Below, one piece after another: positions 17,267 through 27,598 of a stretch of DNA of 64,000 nt. The position numbers were made by a program, and so were the translations under genes. Source of the DNA: Propioniciclava coleopterorum (lineage in GTDB: Bacteria; Actinomycetota; Actinomycetes; Propionibacteriales; Propionibacteriaceae); NCBI RefSeq assembly GCF_011393335.1, contig NZ_CP049865.1, positions 2,560,722-2,624,721 of the forward strand. The letters run 5' to 3'. The notes below the pieces were generated by a model, which searched no databases, was not told where the DNA came from, and saw only the letters and a list, made by a program, of their open reading frames with translations. Each line of letters opens with the position of its first letter. Position 1 is the stretch's first letter.

Positions 17267-19476
17267 CTAAACGCCGTCGGCACCCGGGTCGCGAGGGCGT
17301 CTGCCCAGCGCGTCCAGTACGGGTTTCAGCACGAGCCACCACTGGTCGACGGGGCGCCGGACGTCCCAGTCGACGAGGTCGTCCAGGTCCTTGACCGAGC
17401 GCATCCCGTCCGGGGTGGCGAAGGTGTGCAGGCTGCCGGACGACGCGAACTGCTCGGTCATCCAGTCGATGACCTGCGCGGCGAACCGGACGCCGTTGAT
17501 GCGGTCGAACGGCGACGGCGTCCCGCCCTGCTGCACGTGCCCGAGCACGACCCCGCGGACGCTGTAGCCGCCCTGGCCCTCGGCCTCGAACATCCGGGTG
17601 AGCAGGTCGGTGGTGTAGAACGCGGAGGCGTCCTCGTTGCGGATCGCCAGCCAGAAGTTCTGGCCGTGGGTGAAGGCGTCCACCATGGCGTCCACGTCGT
17701 GCTTGAGGTCGGCGATCGTGATGCCGTCCTCGTGCAGGTAGACGCGCTCGGCGCCGGCGGCGACGCCCGTGGCCAGCGCGAGGAAGCCGCAGCGGCGTCC
17801 CATGGTCTCGACCACGAACGCCCGCTTGGACGCCGTGGCGGACTGCTTGATCCGGTCCACCGACTGCACGTCCACGTTCAGCGCCGAGTCGGCGCCGACG
17901 GCCATCTGCAGGCCCGGCAGGTTGTTGTCCAGCGACGCGGGCACGATCACCATCGGGATCCCCAGCGCCGGGAACCGCTTGCGTTCGTGGTTGATCCGGT
18001 TGAGCGCGCGGTACGCCTGGAAGCCGCCGATGATGACGAGCCCGTCGAGCCCGTGGGTCTCCAGCGAGCGGGCGACCGCGTACAACTCGCTGTCGCCGGG
18101 GATGCTGCGGCGCGTGCCGAGGTTGGCGCCGGCCGCGGCCTCCCAGCCCTCGACGTCGCCCCACGACAGCTCGCGCAGGTCGCCGTCGATCAGCCCCGGG
18201 AAGCCGCCCTGGATGCCCACCATCGTGTGGCCCTGGTCGACGCCGAGCCGCACGACGGCGCGGGCGGTCGGGTTCATGCCGGGCGCCAGCCCGCCGACGT
18301 TCATCACGCCGATGCGGCGCGAGCGTCCGCGCGTGGCCACCTCGGGGCGGGCCTCCGACAGCCGGCGGAACACCCCGGCCATCTGCACGAACGACGGCCC
18401 GCGCGCCGCCATCGCCTCGTCGTAGCGGCCCTCGGAGATCAGGGTGGCCACGTCCTTGGTGGCCTGCACGGCGTCCAGCAGCGGCATGGCGTGGGGCCGG
18501 TTGGCGCGCACGCCGATGACCTGCGGCTCCCGGTCGCCCGTCATCACCTCGTCGACGGCCGCGCAGCCGACCATCGAGGCCATCCAGCGGTCGTAGGCGC
18601 TCGGGACGCCGCCGCGCTGGACGTGGCCCAGGATCGTGACCCGCGCGTCCTCGCCCATCTCGTCGGACAGGACGCGCCGGACGGCGTCCGCGGTGATGGG
18701 GTTGCCGTCCCGGTCGGCCGCGCCCTCGGCGACGACGACGATGGATGTCCGGCGTCCGGCGTCGCGGGAGCGGCGCAGCACCCGCGCCATCCGTTCGTGC
18801 CAGTCGGGGCCGGGCGGGTTCTCGGGGATGAACACGTAGTCGGCGCCGCCCGCGACGGCGCTCATCAGGGCGAGGTAGCCGCAGTGCCGCCCCATCACCT
18901 CGACGACGAAGCTGCGCTGATGGGAGGCCGCCGTGGACGCGATGGCGTCGATCGCCTCGGTGATCCGGTGCAGCGCGGAGTCGGTCCCGATCGTCATGTC
19001 GGTGCCGACCATGTCGTTGTCGATCGAGCCGACGAGCCCCACGACCATCAGCGACGGGTGGGTGGACGCCTCCCGCTCGGTGATCAGGCCGTCGGCCAGC
19101 AACGTCTCGATGTGGCCGGGCCACTCGTCGCGCAGCACGTCGGTGCCGGTCAGGGAGCCGTCGCCGCCGATCACGACGAGCCGGTCGATGCCGGCGCGGA
19201 TCAGGTTGAGGGCGGCGGTGCGGCGGCCCTCGGGGTGCGGAAGGCCGCGCAGCGGGCGGTGCCGATCACGGTGCCGCCCTGGATCATGATGCCGCTGACG
19301 TCCTCCCACGACAGCGGCCGGATGTAGTCGCCGCCGTCGACGGCGCCCTGCCAGCCCTCGTAGATGCCGTAGACCTCGGCGCCGGCGGTGATGCCGCCGC
19401 GCACGACCGCCCGCACGGCGGCGTTCATTCCGGGGGCGTCTCCGCCCGACGTCAGGACCCCGATGCGCACGCTCAC
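17267..19476 (-). CDS. pfkA: Fused two-domain 6-phosphofructokinase, frameshifted
   Basis: About 736 residues, twice the usual bacterial length, made of two tandem PFK domains. The N-half (1 to about 370) is complete: [11 protein letters not shown]-type GGDGS at about 104, the catalytic SIDND at about 151, and EVMGRHCGY. The C-half (about 380-736) keeps the fold ([17 protein letters not shown]) but has GGFQA in place of GGDGS and SLDNN in place of IDND, so it is probably regulatory. This mirrors eukaryotic PFK. One base is lost in the GGGG run at 19232-19235; restoring it joins FRTP to EGRRTAALN. Start is GTG 19476 (GTG 19470 also fits), six bases after lipB. Confidence 0.92.
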
Positions 19477-19481
19477 GCGGC

Positions 19482-20192
19482 TCAGACTAGGGCGCGCTCC
19501 GGCCCGGACGTCAGCGCGAAGGAAAGTTGCCGTTCCAGTTGCGGTTCGATTGCACGGGCCACGTCGACCAACCGCGGGGGCGCCGCGCCGGTCTCGTCCT
19601 CGATGCTCGTGACGCCCGCATCCGCGATGCCACAAGGGATGATGCTGCCGAACAGCCCGGTCGAGGTGGCGGCCACGTTCAGGGCGAAGCCGTGCATCGT
19701 CGTCATCTTCGCCACCCGGACGCCGATGGCGCAGATCTTGCGCTCGGGCCGGACGCCGTCCGCCGGCAGCCACACGCCGGTGCGCCCCTCGACGCGGATC
19801 CCGGGGACGCCGAACTCGCCGGCGAGCGTGTCGATGACGGCCTGCTCGAGGCGGCGGACGTACTCCAGCGGCCCGTACTTCCGGGTCAGGGTGACGATCG
19901 GGTAGCCGACGAGTTGGCCCGGGCCGTGGTAGGTGATCTTGCCGCCGCGGTCCACGTCCACGACGGGCGTGCCGTCCTGGGGGCGCTCGTGCGGCTCGGT
20001 GCGCTTGCCGGCCGTGTAGACCGGCGTGTGCTGCACGAAGAGGACCTGGGGGCCGATCTCGCCGGCGACCACGCGCGCGTGCACGTCGCGCTGCAGTTGC
20101 CAGGTCTCCCGGTAGTCGCTCTCGGTGAGGTCCGCGCCGTCGTAGCCGAGGTAGGTGAAAGTGAATCCGTCACAGGCGTTCAGGGGTGCCAC
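19482..20192 (-). CDS. lipB: Octanoyl-ACP:protein octanoyltransferase
   Basis: A 236-residue LipB. It moves octanoyl groups from acyl carrier protein to lipoyl-domain lysines, the step before LipA. Diagnostic motifs are [17 protein letters not shown], the region around KICAIGVRV with the catalytic lysine, and LNV ... PCGI with the catalytic cysteine. A longer frame reaches back into the sucB terminator hairpin; GTG 20192 is preferred because TACGAT ends six bases upstream, fitting a leaderless start. It lies between sucB, its substrate, and pfkA-lipA. Confidence 0.96.
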   Translation of the reverse strand: MAPLNACDGFTFTYLGYDGADLTESDYRETWQLQRDVHARVVAGEIGPQVLFVQHTPVYTAGKRTEPHERPQDGTPVVDVDRGGKITYHGPGQLVGYPIVTLTRKYGPLEYVRRLEQAVIDTLAGEFGVPGIRVEGRTGVWLPADGVRPERKICAIGVRVAKMTTMHGFALNVAATSTGLFGSIIPCGIADAGVTSIEDETGAAPPRLVDVARAIEPQLERQLSFALTSGPERALV

Positions 20193-20242
20193 CCGATCAT
20201 CGTACGCGCAACGGGTCCGCCCGACCGGCGGTTCCACAGGAC

Positions 20243-20282
20243 GCACGCGCGCCCGCCCCCTCGCAAGGGGACGGGCGCGTGC
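20243..20282 (-). terminator. Terminator after sucB
   Basis: A long GC hairpin between sucB and lipB: GCACGCGCGCCCG with CCCC on one side pairs with GGGG and CGGGCGCGTGC on the other, around a short TCGCAA-type loop, with one bulged base. No T-run is present. It separates the sucB transcript from the leaderless lipB promoter. Confidence 0.65.
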
Positions 20283-20298
20283 GCTTGTCAGGAGCGGA

Positions 20299-22476
20299 TC
20301 AGACGCCGAACTCGGCGCCGAAGTCGCCCTCTTCGAGGCGTGCCTTGACGAAGGAGAGGAATCGGGCCGCGACCGCGCCGTCGATGATGCGGTGGTCGTA
20401 GGTCAGCGACAGGTACATCATGTCGCGCACCGCGATCACCTCGCCGAGCTCGGCGTCCCTGATGACCATCGGGCGCTTCACCAGCGCGCCGGTGCCCATG
20501 ATGGCCGACTCCGGCTGGTTGATGATCGGGGTGTCGAACAGGGTGCCGGCCGAGCCGTAGTTCGTGATGGTGAACGTACCGCCGCTCAACTCGTCGGGCG
20601 TGACCTTGTTGGCGCGCGTGCGGGCCGCCAGGTCGCCGATCTTCTTGGCCAGCCCGGTGACGTTGAGGTCGCCGGCGTCCTTGATGACCGGGACGAGCAG
20701 GCCGCGCTCGGTGTCGACCGCGATGCCGACGTGCTCGGCCGCCGGGTACGTGATCGTGCCGGCCTCAGCGTCCACCTGGGCGTTGACCACCGCGAACTGC
20801 TTGAGCCCCTCGACGGCGGCCAGCGCGATGAACGGCAGGTAGGACAGCGACGCGCCCTCGCGGGCCTTGAAGGCGTCCTTGGCCTTCGCGCGGAGCTTGC
20901 TGATGTTGGTCAGGTCGACCTCCACCGTCGCGGTGAGCTGCGCGGCCGTCTCCAGGGAGGCGTTCATCCGCTGGGCGATCACCTTGCGCAGGCGCGTCAG
21001 CTTCTCCGTGGTGCCCCGCTTCTCCGAAGGCTGCACGGGGCCGAGGCCTTGGCGGCCGGCGCCGCGGCGGGAGCCGCCGGTGCAGCGGCGGGTGCCGGGG
21101 CGGTGGCCTCGGGCGCCGGGGCCTTGGCCGCCTCGGCGGCGGCCAGGACGTCCTGCTTGCGGATGCGGCCGCCGACGCCGGTGCCCTCGATCGAGGCCAG
21201 GTCGATGCCGTGCTGCTGGGCGAGCTTGCGCACCAGCGGCGTCACGTAGCCGGCATCGGGGGCCTCGCCCGTGGCGCGGCGGGGAGCCGCGGACGGGGCG
21301 GGGGCGGCCTGCGGAGCCGACGCCTGCGGGGCCGGAGCCGGGGCGGCGGGCGGGGTCGCCGGGGCCTGCGGGGCGGGGCGGCCTCGGGTGCCGGGGCGGC
21401 GGGCGCTTCCTGCTGCGGAGCGGCAGCCGGGGCTTCCTGCTGCGGGGCCGGGGCGGCGGGCGCGGGGCGGCCGGTGCGGCGTTGGCGTCGCCGATGATGG
21501 CCAGGACGGCGCCGACCTCGGCGGTCTCGTCCTCGGGGACGCGGATCTCCAGGATGGTGCCGGCGGCGGGGGAGGGGACCTCGGTGTCGACCTTGTCGGT
21601 GGAGACCTCGACGATGGGCTCGTCGACCTCGACGGTGTCGCCGACCTCCTTGAGCCAGCGGGAGATGGTGCCCTCGGTGACCGACTCGCCCAGGGCGGGG
21701 AGGGTGACCTCGGTGCCGGACGCGGGGGCGGCGGCGGGGGCCTGCGGGGCGGGGGCGGCCTCGGGCGCGGGGGCGGCGGGCGCTTCCTGCTGCGGAGCGG
21801 CGGCCGGAACTCCCTGCTGCGGGGCCGGGGCGGCGGGCGCGGGGGCGGCCGGTGCGGCGTTGGCGTCGCCGATGATGGCCAGGACGGCGCCGACCTCGGC
21901 GGTCTCGTCCTCGGGGACGCGGATCTCCAGGATGGTGCCGGCGGCGGGGGAGGGGACCTCGGTGTCGACCTTGTCGGTGGAGACCTCGACGATGGGCTCG
22001 TCGACCTCGACGGTGTCGCCGACCTCCTTGAGCCAGCGGGAGATGGTGCCCTCGGTGACCGACTCGCCCAGGGCGGGGAGGGTGACCTCGGTGCCGGACG
22101 CTGCGGCGGCGGGAGCCTGCGGGGCGGGGGCGGCCTCGGGCGCCGGGGCGGCGGGCGCTTCCTGCTGCGGAGCGGCAGCCGGGGCCTCCTGCTGCGGGGC
22201 CGCCGGGGCGTCCTGCTGCGGGGCGTCGCCCGCCTCGTTCGGGTCGCCGATGACGGCGAGCGTGGCGCCGACCTCGGCGGTCTCGTCCTCGGGGACGACG
22301 ATCTGGAGGATGGTGCCGGCGACGGGGGAGGGAACCTCGGTGTCGACCTTGTCGGTCGACACCTCCACGATGGGCTCGTCGACCTCGACGGTGTCACCCA
22401 CCTGCTTCAGCCATCGGGAGACAGTGCCTTCGGTGACGCTTTCACCCAGCGCGGGGAGGGGGACATTGGTCGGCAT
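20299..22476 (-). CDS. sucB: Dihydrolipoamide acyltransferase (E2) with three lipoyl domains, three frameshifts
   Basis: About 726 residues. Three N-terminal lipoyl domains each carry the STDKVDTE lysine loop (near residues 45, 170 and 296), separated by Ala/Pro/Gln linkers; then an E3-binding domain ([16 protein letters not shown] ... GTGVGGRI) and a catalytic domain ending in [12 protein letters not shown] with the catalytic histidine. It transfers acyl groups in the 2-oxoglutarate and/or pyruvate dehydrogenase complex; actinobacteria often share one E2. Domains 2 and 3 are near-identical at DNA level. Bases are missing from GGGG runs at 21464-21467, 21375-21378 and 21037-21040; the three losses cancel, so a long frame persists with a garbled E3-binding region. 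ATG 22476 has an AAGGAG ribosome site. Confidence 0.94.
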   Translation of the reverse strand: MPTNVPLPALGESVTEGTVSRWLKQVGDTVEVDEPIVEVSTDKVDTEVPSPVAGTILQIVVPEDETAEVGATLAVIGDPNEAGDAPQQDAPAAPQQEAPAAAPQQEAPAAPAPEAAPAPQAPAAAASGTEVTLPALGESVTEGTISRWLKEVGDTVEVDEPIVEVSTDKVDTEVPSPAAGTILEIRVPEDETAEVGAVLAIIGDANAAPAAPAPAAPAPQQGVPAAAPQQEAPAAPAPEAAPAPQAPAAAPASGTEVTLPALGESVTEGTISRWLKEVGDTVEVDEPIVEVSTDKVDTEVPSPAAGTILEIRVPEDETAEVGAVLAIIGDANAAPAAPRPPPRPRSRKPRLPLRSRKRPPPRHPRPPRPAGPGDPARRPGSGPAGVGSAGRPRPVRGSPPRHGRGPRCRLRDAAGAQARPAARHRPGLDRGHRRRRPHPQAGRPGRRRGGQGPGARGHRPGTRRCTGGSRRGAGRQGLGPVQPSEKRGTTEKLTRLRKVIAQRMNASLETAAQLTATVEVDLTNISKLRAKAKDAFKAREGASLSYLPFIALAAVEGLKQFAVVNAQVDAEAGTITYPAAEHVGIAVDTERGLLVPVIKDAGDLNVTGLAKKIGDLAARTRANKVTPDELSGGTFTITNYGSAGTLFDTPIINQPESAIMGTGALVKRPMVIRDAELGEVIAVRDMMYLSLTYDHRIIDGAVAARFLSFVKARLEEGDFGAEFGV
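21464..22101 (-). repeat. Tandem duplication of a lipoyl domain coding block
   Basis: Bases 21464-21723 and 21842-22101 are identical over 260 bp, at a period of 378 bp (126 codons). The flanking linker DNA is also similar. The third, N-terminal lipoyl block (about 22235-22470) encodes a similar domain but differs in many bases, so the last event duplicated or converted only domains 2 and 3 and was recent. Confidence 0.92.
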
Positions 22477-22562
22477 GCTCGCAGGCTCCTTCTTCGATGA
22501 CTGGCCGTTTCCGTCCCCCACACTAGCCCCCTGCCGCGCCTTTCACACCACGGCCCGGGCCG

Positions 22563-22588
22563 CCCCGAGCGCCCGGGAGCGCTCGGGG
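22563..22588 (-). terminator. Terminator after pepA
   Basis: Perfect 9-bp arms CCCCGAGCG (22563-22571) and CGCTCGGGG (22580-22588) around an 8-base loop, placed just after the pepA stop and 90 bases before sucB begins. Confidence 0.65.
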
Positions 22589-22596
22589 ACGACCGC

Positions 22597-24098
22597 TCAG
22601 GAGCGCGCGTCGGCCAGCGTGCGGGCCAGCGCCACCAGGGTCCGGACGCCGCTGCCGGTGCCGCCCTTGGGGACATAGTCGTACGGCCCGCCGGTGTTCC
22701 ACGCGGGGCCGGCGATGTCGAGATGGGCCCACGGCTCGCCCTCGGGGACGAACTCCTGCAGGAAGGCCGCCGCCGTCAGCGCGCCGCCGTACCGGGTGGT
22801 GCCCGAGGACGCCAGGTCGGCGACCTCGCTGCGCAGGTTGTCGTGGATGTGCTCGGGGATCGGCAGCTGCCAGAACGCCTCCCCGGACGCCTCCGCTGCA
22901 TCCAGGAGGGTGTCGGCGGTCCCGTCGTCGGAGGCCATCAGGCCCGCGACCCGCTCGCCCAGCGCCACGACGCAGGCGCCCGTGAGGGTGGCGATGTCGA
23001 CGGTGAGGTCGGGATCGTCCTCGCTCGCCCGCACCAGCGCGTCGGCCATGACCAGGCGGCCCTCGGCGTCGCTGTTGGCGTTCTCGACGGTCTTGCCGCC
23101 GTACATCGTCAGGACGTCGGAGGGCCGGTAGGCCGAGCCCGACGGCATGTTCTCGGCCATGGCCGCGTACGCGGTCACGCGCACCTTCAGCTTCAGCTCG
23201 GCGATGGCCGCGATCGCCGAGATGACCGCGGCGGCGCCCGCCATGTCGGTCTTCATCGTGATCATGCCGTCGGCGGGCTTGAGGTTGAGGCCGCCGGTGT
23301 CGAACGTGATGCCCTTGCCGACCAGCGCGAGGTGCGCCTTGGCGCCGCGCGGGTTGTAGCTGATCCGGACCAGCCGGGGCGGACGCGTCGACCCGCCGCC
23401 GACGGCCAGGATGCCGCCGTAGCCGCCGCGCGCGAGCGCCTTCTCGTCCAGCACCTCGACGTCCAGCTTGGCCGCCTTGGCGACGGCGCGGGCGTCCTCG
23501 GCGAACGTCTCGGGGTACAGCAGGTTGGCGGGGGTGTTGACCCAGTCGCGGGCGCGGTTCACGGCCCGCGCCACGGTGGCGGCCGCCTCGACCTGGGCGC
23601 CGGCGTCCTTGGCGGCGGACACGACCGCCAGCGACGCGATGGGGTCGGAGGCGGGCTCGCTGCTCGCCTTGACGTAGCCGTAGCTGCCCAGCAGCGCGCC
23701 CTCGGCGACGCCGCGGACGACCTCGGGCTCCACGGCGTCGACGCTGATGGCGACCTTGAGGTGCCGATCCCCGGCGGTCGCGGCCGCCGCGCGCACGCCC
23801 GACCCCGCGGCGCGGCGCACCTGCTCCGGCGTCACGTCGACGCCCCCCAGGCCGGTCACGACGACGACCGGCACACCCGGCAGCGTGACGGTGGCGCCCA
23901 CCTTGGTGGTCGCCCCCAGTTGCTGCGCCGACGCCAGCAGCGAGGCGCCCTGGCGCTTGGTCCACGCCTTGTCCAGATCCTCCCCGGCGCCCACGAGGAC
24001 GGGACCCCCGGAGGCCTCGGCGAGCCCGACGACAAGGACGTCGGCGTCCTTGGGCAGGCTCGATACAGCGGTGATCGGGGCAGCGAAGCGTTGGTCAC
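22597..24098 (-). CDS. pepA: Leucyl aminopeptidase, M17 family, probable N-terminal frameshift
   Basis: About 500 residues. The two-metal active site is visible: GKGITFDTGGLNLKP, MKTDMAGAA and the signature NSDAEGRL (usually NTDAEGRL). It removes N-terminal residues from peptides in the cytoplasm. The start is uncertain. GTG 24098 has an ideal GGAGGG ribosome site nine bases upstream but needs one extra G near 24086-24090 to enter the frame, giving MTNAFAAPITAVSSLPKDAD; no start codon exists in the uncorrected frame near the domain boundary. A TAGGCT -10 box lies at 24134-24139. The gene is divergent from gcvT. Confidence 0.92.
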
Positions 24099-24220
24099 AG
24101 GTCTCATCCCTCCGTGTGGTGGCTCGACTCGCCAGCCTACTCACGGTCGCAGCCCGGCGGGTGCCGGACGGGCACGCGGAGGACGCCGAACGGGCCCGTC
24201 CGCTGGGGTAGGTTGAGCGC

Positions 24221-25317
24221 ATGGCCGAGGAGAAGACATCGCCGTTGCACGCGCGCCACGAGGCGCTGGGAGCCAAGTTCGCCGAGTTCGGCGGCTGGTC
24301 GATGCCCCTGCAGTACTCCTCCGTGGTCGCCGAGCACACCGCGGTGCGCCAGGCGGTCGGGATCTTCGACGTCAGCCATCTCGGCAACGCCCGGGTCGCC
24401 GGGCCGGGCGCGCGGGACTTCCTCAACGCCTGCTTCACCAACGATCTCGGCCGCATCGGCCCGGGCCAGGCGCAGTACACCCTGTGCTGCTCCGAGGACG
24501 GCGGCGTCGTGGACGACCTCATCCAGTACCTGGTCTCCGACGACGAGGTCCTGCTCATCCCCAACGCGGCCAACACCGCCACCGTCGTCGACCTGCTCGC
24601 CGCCGCCGCGCCCGAGGGCGTCACCGTGACGAACCAGCAGGAGGACTTCGCGATCCTGGCGGTCCAGGGTCCTCGCTCCGACGAGGTGCTTTCCGCGCTC
24701 GGCGTCACCGCGGACCTGGACTACATGCAGTTCCGCACCACCACGATCGCCGGCTGCGAGGTGTCGCTGTGCCGCACCGGCTACACCGGCGAACTCGGGT
24801 ACGAGGTCGTGTGCCGCACGCAGGACGCCGGGGCCGTCTGGGACGCCCTGCTGGCCGCCGGCGAGCCGCTGGGGATGCTGCCCGCGGGCCTGGGCGCCCG
24901 CGACACGCTGCGCACCGAGATGGGCTACGCGTTGCACGGCCACGAACTGTCCGACACCATCACGCCGGTGATGGCCGGCCTGGTCTGGGCGGTCGGCTGG
25001 GACAAGCCCACGTTCTGGGGCGCCGAGGCGCTGCGCGCGCAGCGGGCCGAGGGCCCGCGCGCCGCTCCCGCGCCATCAAGGCCGCCGGGCGCGGCATCCC
25101 GCGTCCGGGGATGGAGTGCGTGGACGCCGACGGCGCCGTGGTGGGCGTCCTCACCTCGGGCACCTTCAGCCCGACGCTGCAGGCCGGGATCGGCCTGGCG
25201 CTGCTCGACCCGGCCTACAAGCCCGGCGCCGACGTGGGCGTCCGGGTGCGGAACCGGGTGGAGCCGTTCACCGTGGAGAAGGCGCCGCTGGTGCAGCCCC
25301 ACGTGCGCGCCCAGTGA
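24221..25317 (+). CDS. gcvT: Aminomethyltransferase, glycine cleavage T protein, frameshifted
   Basis: A 365-residue tetrahydrofolate-dependent enzyme that takes the aminomethyl group from lipoyl-GcvH and releases ammonia and methylene-THF. Motifs include [24 protein letters not shown] and [20 protein letters not shown]. Its lipoyl-protein partner explains the recurring closeness to lipA/lipB. One base is lost in 25049-25062; correction joins RAEGPR to [17 protein letters not shown] and gives the C-terminal domain ending PHVRAQ. A TAGGTT box six bases before the ATG points to leaderless transcription. Confidence 0.94.
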
Positions 25318-25631
25318 CGCGGCGGTGGTGGGCGCACGTCGCCCTGGCCGCGGTCGGCGTGATCGTCGTGGTGTGGGTGCTGACGGTCGGGGCGAACCCG
25401 ACGATCAGCTGCCGGGAGGTCGTCATGCACCCCGGCGACACCTGCGCCAACGCGCAGGGCACCCGCGTGCAGACCTACCAGGAGCGCTACGACGCGGCGC
25501 AGCAGGCGCGTCCCGTCATCGGCGGGGTGGGCGCCCTGGTCGCGGCGTTCGGGGCCGGCCTCGCGGTCGCCGAGGTCAGGCGTGCAGGCTCATCGGGCCG
25601 TACACGACCCGACCGTCCTGCAGCAGCGTGA
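25314..25631 (+). CDS. Small membrane protein
   Basis: A 105-residue protein starting at a GTG that overlaps the gcvT stop (GTGA), so it is coupled to gcvT. It has two membrane segments ([19 protein letters not shown] and [17 protein letters not shown]) flanking a polar loop with two cysteines (ISCREVV ... GDTCANA), likely outside the membrane. The family is not recognised beyond small actinobacterial membrane proteins. Its last 56 bases overlap the end of the opposite-strand gene, so its true stop could be earlier if another base is missing here. Confidence 0.6.
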   Translation: MTRRWWAHVALAAVGVIVVVWVLTVGANPTISCREVVMHPGDTCANAQGTRVQTYQERYDAAQQARPVIGGVGALVAAFGAGLAVAEVRRAGSSGRTRPDRPAAA

Positions 25632-25776
25632 CCTCGTCGAGGCCCGCGTCCTCGAGTTCCTCGTAGTTCTGCGTGAGCCACGCCTCGGCGTCGGCCTGCG
25701 TGGGGAACTCCTGCGCCAGGCCCGTCGTGACGGCCACGGCGTCGTCGGCCTGCGGCGAGTCCCAGCGCCAGGGCAT
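25576..25776 (-). CDS. Conserved small actinobacterial protein
   Basis: A 66-residue soluble protein, MPWRWD ... ending VVYGPMSL. The pattern [11 protein letters not shown] ... E ... [17 protein letters not shown] is one I recall from short conserved actinobacterial proteins, some of which lie near DUF3043 genes. Its ATG overlaps the DUF3043 stop as TGATG, so the two are translated together. No function is known. Confidence 0.72.
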   Translation of the reverse strand: MPWRWDSPQADDAVAVTTGLAQEFPTQADAEAWLTQNYEELEDAGLDEVTLLQDGRVVYGPMSLHA

Positions 25777-26327
25777 CAGAACGCCTCGCCGCGCTTGATC
25801 CGGGGCGGGGGCTGGCGCCAGCGGCGGAACGACATCTGGCGGTTGAAGCCGTAGAACAGCAGGCCCTTCAGCGGCGTGCCCGGGATGCGCTGGGCGGCGA
25901 GCTGCTTGAACCGGCGCCACAGCAGGGCGGCGTCCAGCACGATCAGGGCGATGAACGCCCAGGTGGCGTACAGCAGCCACTGGATGTAGGGCGTCAGCTG
26001 CGGGATGAACGCCAGCGCCATCACCCCGAGCAGCACGGGCATCGCGATCTCGGCGGGGTTGAAGCGGGAGTCGACCAGGTCGCGCATCAGCGTGCGGCCG
26101 GGCGTCTCCTCCTGGCGGGCGAGGTTGCGCTGCCGCTCGACGTAGGTGGCCTCGCGGTCGCGCTTCTTGGCCTCCTTGGGCGACAGCGTCGGGTTCAGGC
26201 GCTGCCGTCGGGCAGCCTCCGCGTCACGCCGCGACGGCGTCGGCGCGTTCTTCTTGTCCTGGGAGGAACGCGGAACCACGACGGGTTCGGGCTCGGGCGC
26301 GGGGTCCGACTTCTTGAACAGGGCCAC
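25776..26327 (-). CDS. DUF3043 membrane protein
   Basis: A 183-residue protein. The first 85 residues are charged and basic (SRRDAEAARRQRLNP, KEAKKRDREATYVERQ); two membrane segments follow (IAMPVLLGVMALAFIP and LLYATWAFIALIVLDAALLW), then a short basic tail. The family is confined to Actinobacteria, and in mycobacteria a member lies in the same neighbourhood. The function is unknown. The GTG start is kept because the conserved N-terminus (ALFKKS) begins there. It is divergent from pspA. Confidence 0.87.
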   Translation of the reverse strand: MALFKKSDPAPEPEPVVVPRSSQDKKNAPTPSRRDAEAARRQRLNPTLSPKEAKKRDREATYVERQRNLARQEETPGRTLMRDLVDSRFNPAEIAMPVLLGVMALAFIPQLTPYIQWLLYATWAFIALIVLDAALLWRRFKQLAAQRIPGTPLKGLLFYGFNRQMSFRRWRQPPPRIKRGEAF

Positions 26328-26470
26328 GTGTGATCAGGTCCTTCTGCTGCGATGGGAACTCTCCCAGTCTAGTTCAGGGGAAGCTCCGGGGCACGACGCC
26401 GTCGCCGACGCGGGGGCGGGGGCTAGGCTGTGACCGCTGAACCGCCCACGGAAGGACCCTAAGGAAGACC

Positions 26471-27307
26471 ATGGCCGGCTTGTTCGAACGACTCAGGATC
26501 ATTTTCAACGCCAAGGCCGAGAAGGCGCTGGACAAGATGGAGGATCCGCGCGAGACCCTCGATTACTCCTACCAGCGGCAGCTCGAGCTCCTGCAGAAGG
26601 TGCGCCGCGGCGTGGCGGACGTCGCCACGAGCCGCAAGCGCGTCGAACTGCAGGCCAACCAGCTGGACGCCGAGATGAAGAAGCTGTCGCTCTCGGCGCA
26701 GCGCGCGCTCGAGGTCAACCGCGAGGACCTGGCCCGCGAGGCCCTGACCCGCAAGTCCGGGCTGCAGAGCCAGCTCGAGGACCTGATGACGCAGCACTCC
26801 ACCCTGCAGGGCGAGGAGGAGAAGCTGGTCCGCGCCAGCACGCGCCTCCAGGCGAAGGTGGACGCCTTCCGCACCCGCAAGGAGACCATCAAGGCCACCT
26901 ACTCCGCCGCCGAGGCCCAGACGCGCATCAACGAGGCGTTCACCGGCATCAGCGAGGAGATGGGCGACGTCGGCATGGCGATCCAGCGCGCCGAGGACAA
27001 GACGGCGCAGATGCAGGCCCGCGCCGGCGCCATCGACGAGCTGCTCGCGTCCGGCGCGCTGGAGGACCCGACGCACACCTACAAGGACGACATCACCCGC
27101 GAGCTCGACTCGTTGGCCTCGTCCTCGGAGGTCGAGAACGAACTGGCCGCCATGAAGGCGTCCATCGGAGCCCTCCCCGGGGCTCCCGCCCAGGCGGCGC
27201 CTCAGATCGCCGCCAGCCCCGCCCAGCCGGTCGAGGCCGAGGTCACCGAGGTGACCGACGACGCCGGTGCGGGCGACTCCCGTCCGGCGTCCGGCCCGCA
27301 GGGGTGA
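26471..27307 (+). CDS. pspA: Phage shock protein A / IM30 family
   Basis: A 278-residue coiled-coil protein. The N-terminal amphipathic helix (GLFERLRIIFNAKAEKALDKM) binds membranes; residues 25-220 are almost entirely helical with heptads, as in PspA/ESCRT-III-like proteins that protect damaged membranes. The last 50 residues are a disordered Ala/Pro tail. The ATG has an AAGGAAG ribosome site, and TAGGCT at 26424-26429 is a likely -10 box. It leads a probable operon with pspAA and a glycerate kinase. Confidence 0.93.
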   Translation: MAGLFERLRIIFNAKAEKALDKMEDPRETLDYSYQRQLELLQKVRRGVADVATSRKRVELQANQLDAEMKKLSLSAQRALEVNREDLAREALTRKSGLQSQLEDLMTQHSTLQGEEEKLVRASTRLQAKVDAFRTRKETIKATYSAAEAQTRINEAFTGISEEMGDVGMAIQRAEDKTAQMQARAGAIDELLASGALEDPTHTYKDDITRELDSLASSSEVENELAAMKASIGALPGAPAQAAPQIAASPAQPVEAEVTEVTDDAGAGDSRPASGPQG

Positions 27308-27311
27308 CGCC

Positions 27312-27598
27312 ATGATCGTGCGCATCCTGGGTGAGGGGCAGTACCGCCTCGAGGACGCCGAACTGGAGATCCTCAACGCGCTGGACGACGACGTGGAGGC
27401 CGCCGTCAAGGCGGGCGACGAGGAGTGGCTCGTCCGGGCCCTGACCCGGCTCCTGGCCGAGGTCAGGGAGCAGGGCAACCCGCTCGACGACGACCTGCTG
27501 ATCGACTCCGACGTGATCATGCCTGCGGCGGACACGCCGCTGGAGCAGATCCGGGAGTGGATCGGCGACGAGCAGGGTGCCGGGGGTTGCTTCCCTAG
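27312..27598 (+). CDS. pspAA: PspA-associated protein PspAA, frameshifted at the end
   Basis: About 95 residues beginning MIVRILGEGQYRLEDAELE, the conserved PspAA opening, with the later SDVIMPAADTPLEQIREW segment. PspAA works with PspA in actinobacterial membrane-stress responses. One G is missing from the GGGGG run at 27582-27586; restoring it gives the usual short ending GLLP and the stop TAG at 27596-27598. Without it the frame runs on for 300 meaningless codons. The stop overlaps the GTG of the glycerate kinase gene. Confidence 0.85.

Noticed and set aside
16490-19327. A 945-codon plus-strand frame opposite lipA and pfkA
   Set aside because: It is a mirror of strong GC bias in the real genes. 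Its translation is low-complexity Arg/Gly/Ala/Val, and the opposite strand encodes conserved enzymes.
21037-22476. CRISPR-like or satellite repeat
   Set aside because: The repeats encode lipoyl domains and Ala/Pro linkers in frame, with no spacers.
22597-24708. A 703-residue pepA with a long N-terminal extension
   Set aside because: The extra 200 residues run antisense through gcvT and its promoter and look like no protein family.
24221-25666. A gcvT product fused to a longer unknown C-terminus
   Set aside because: Caused by the base lost near 25056; the proper GcvT C-terminal domain is intact in the next frame and ends at 25317.
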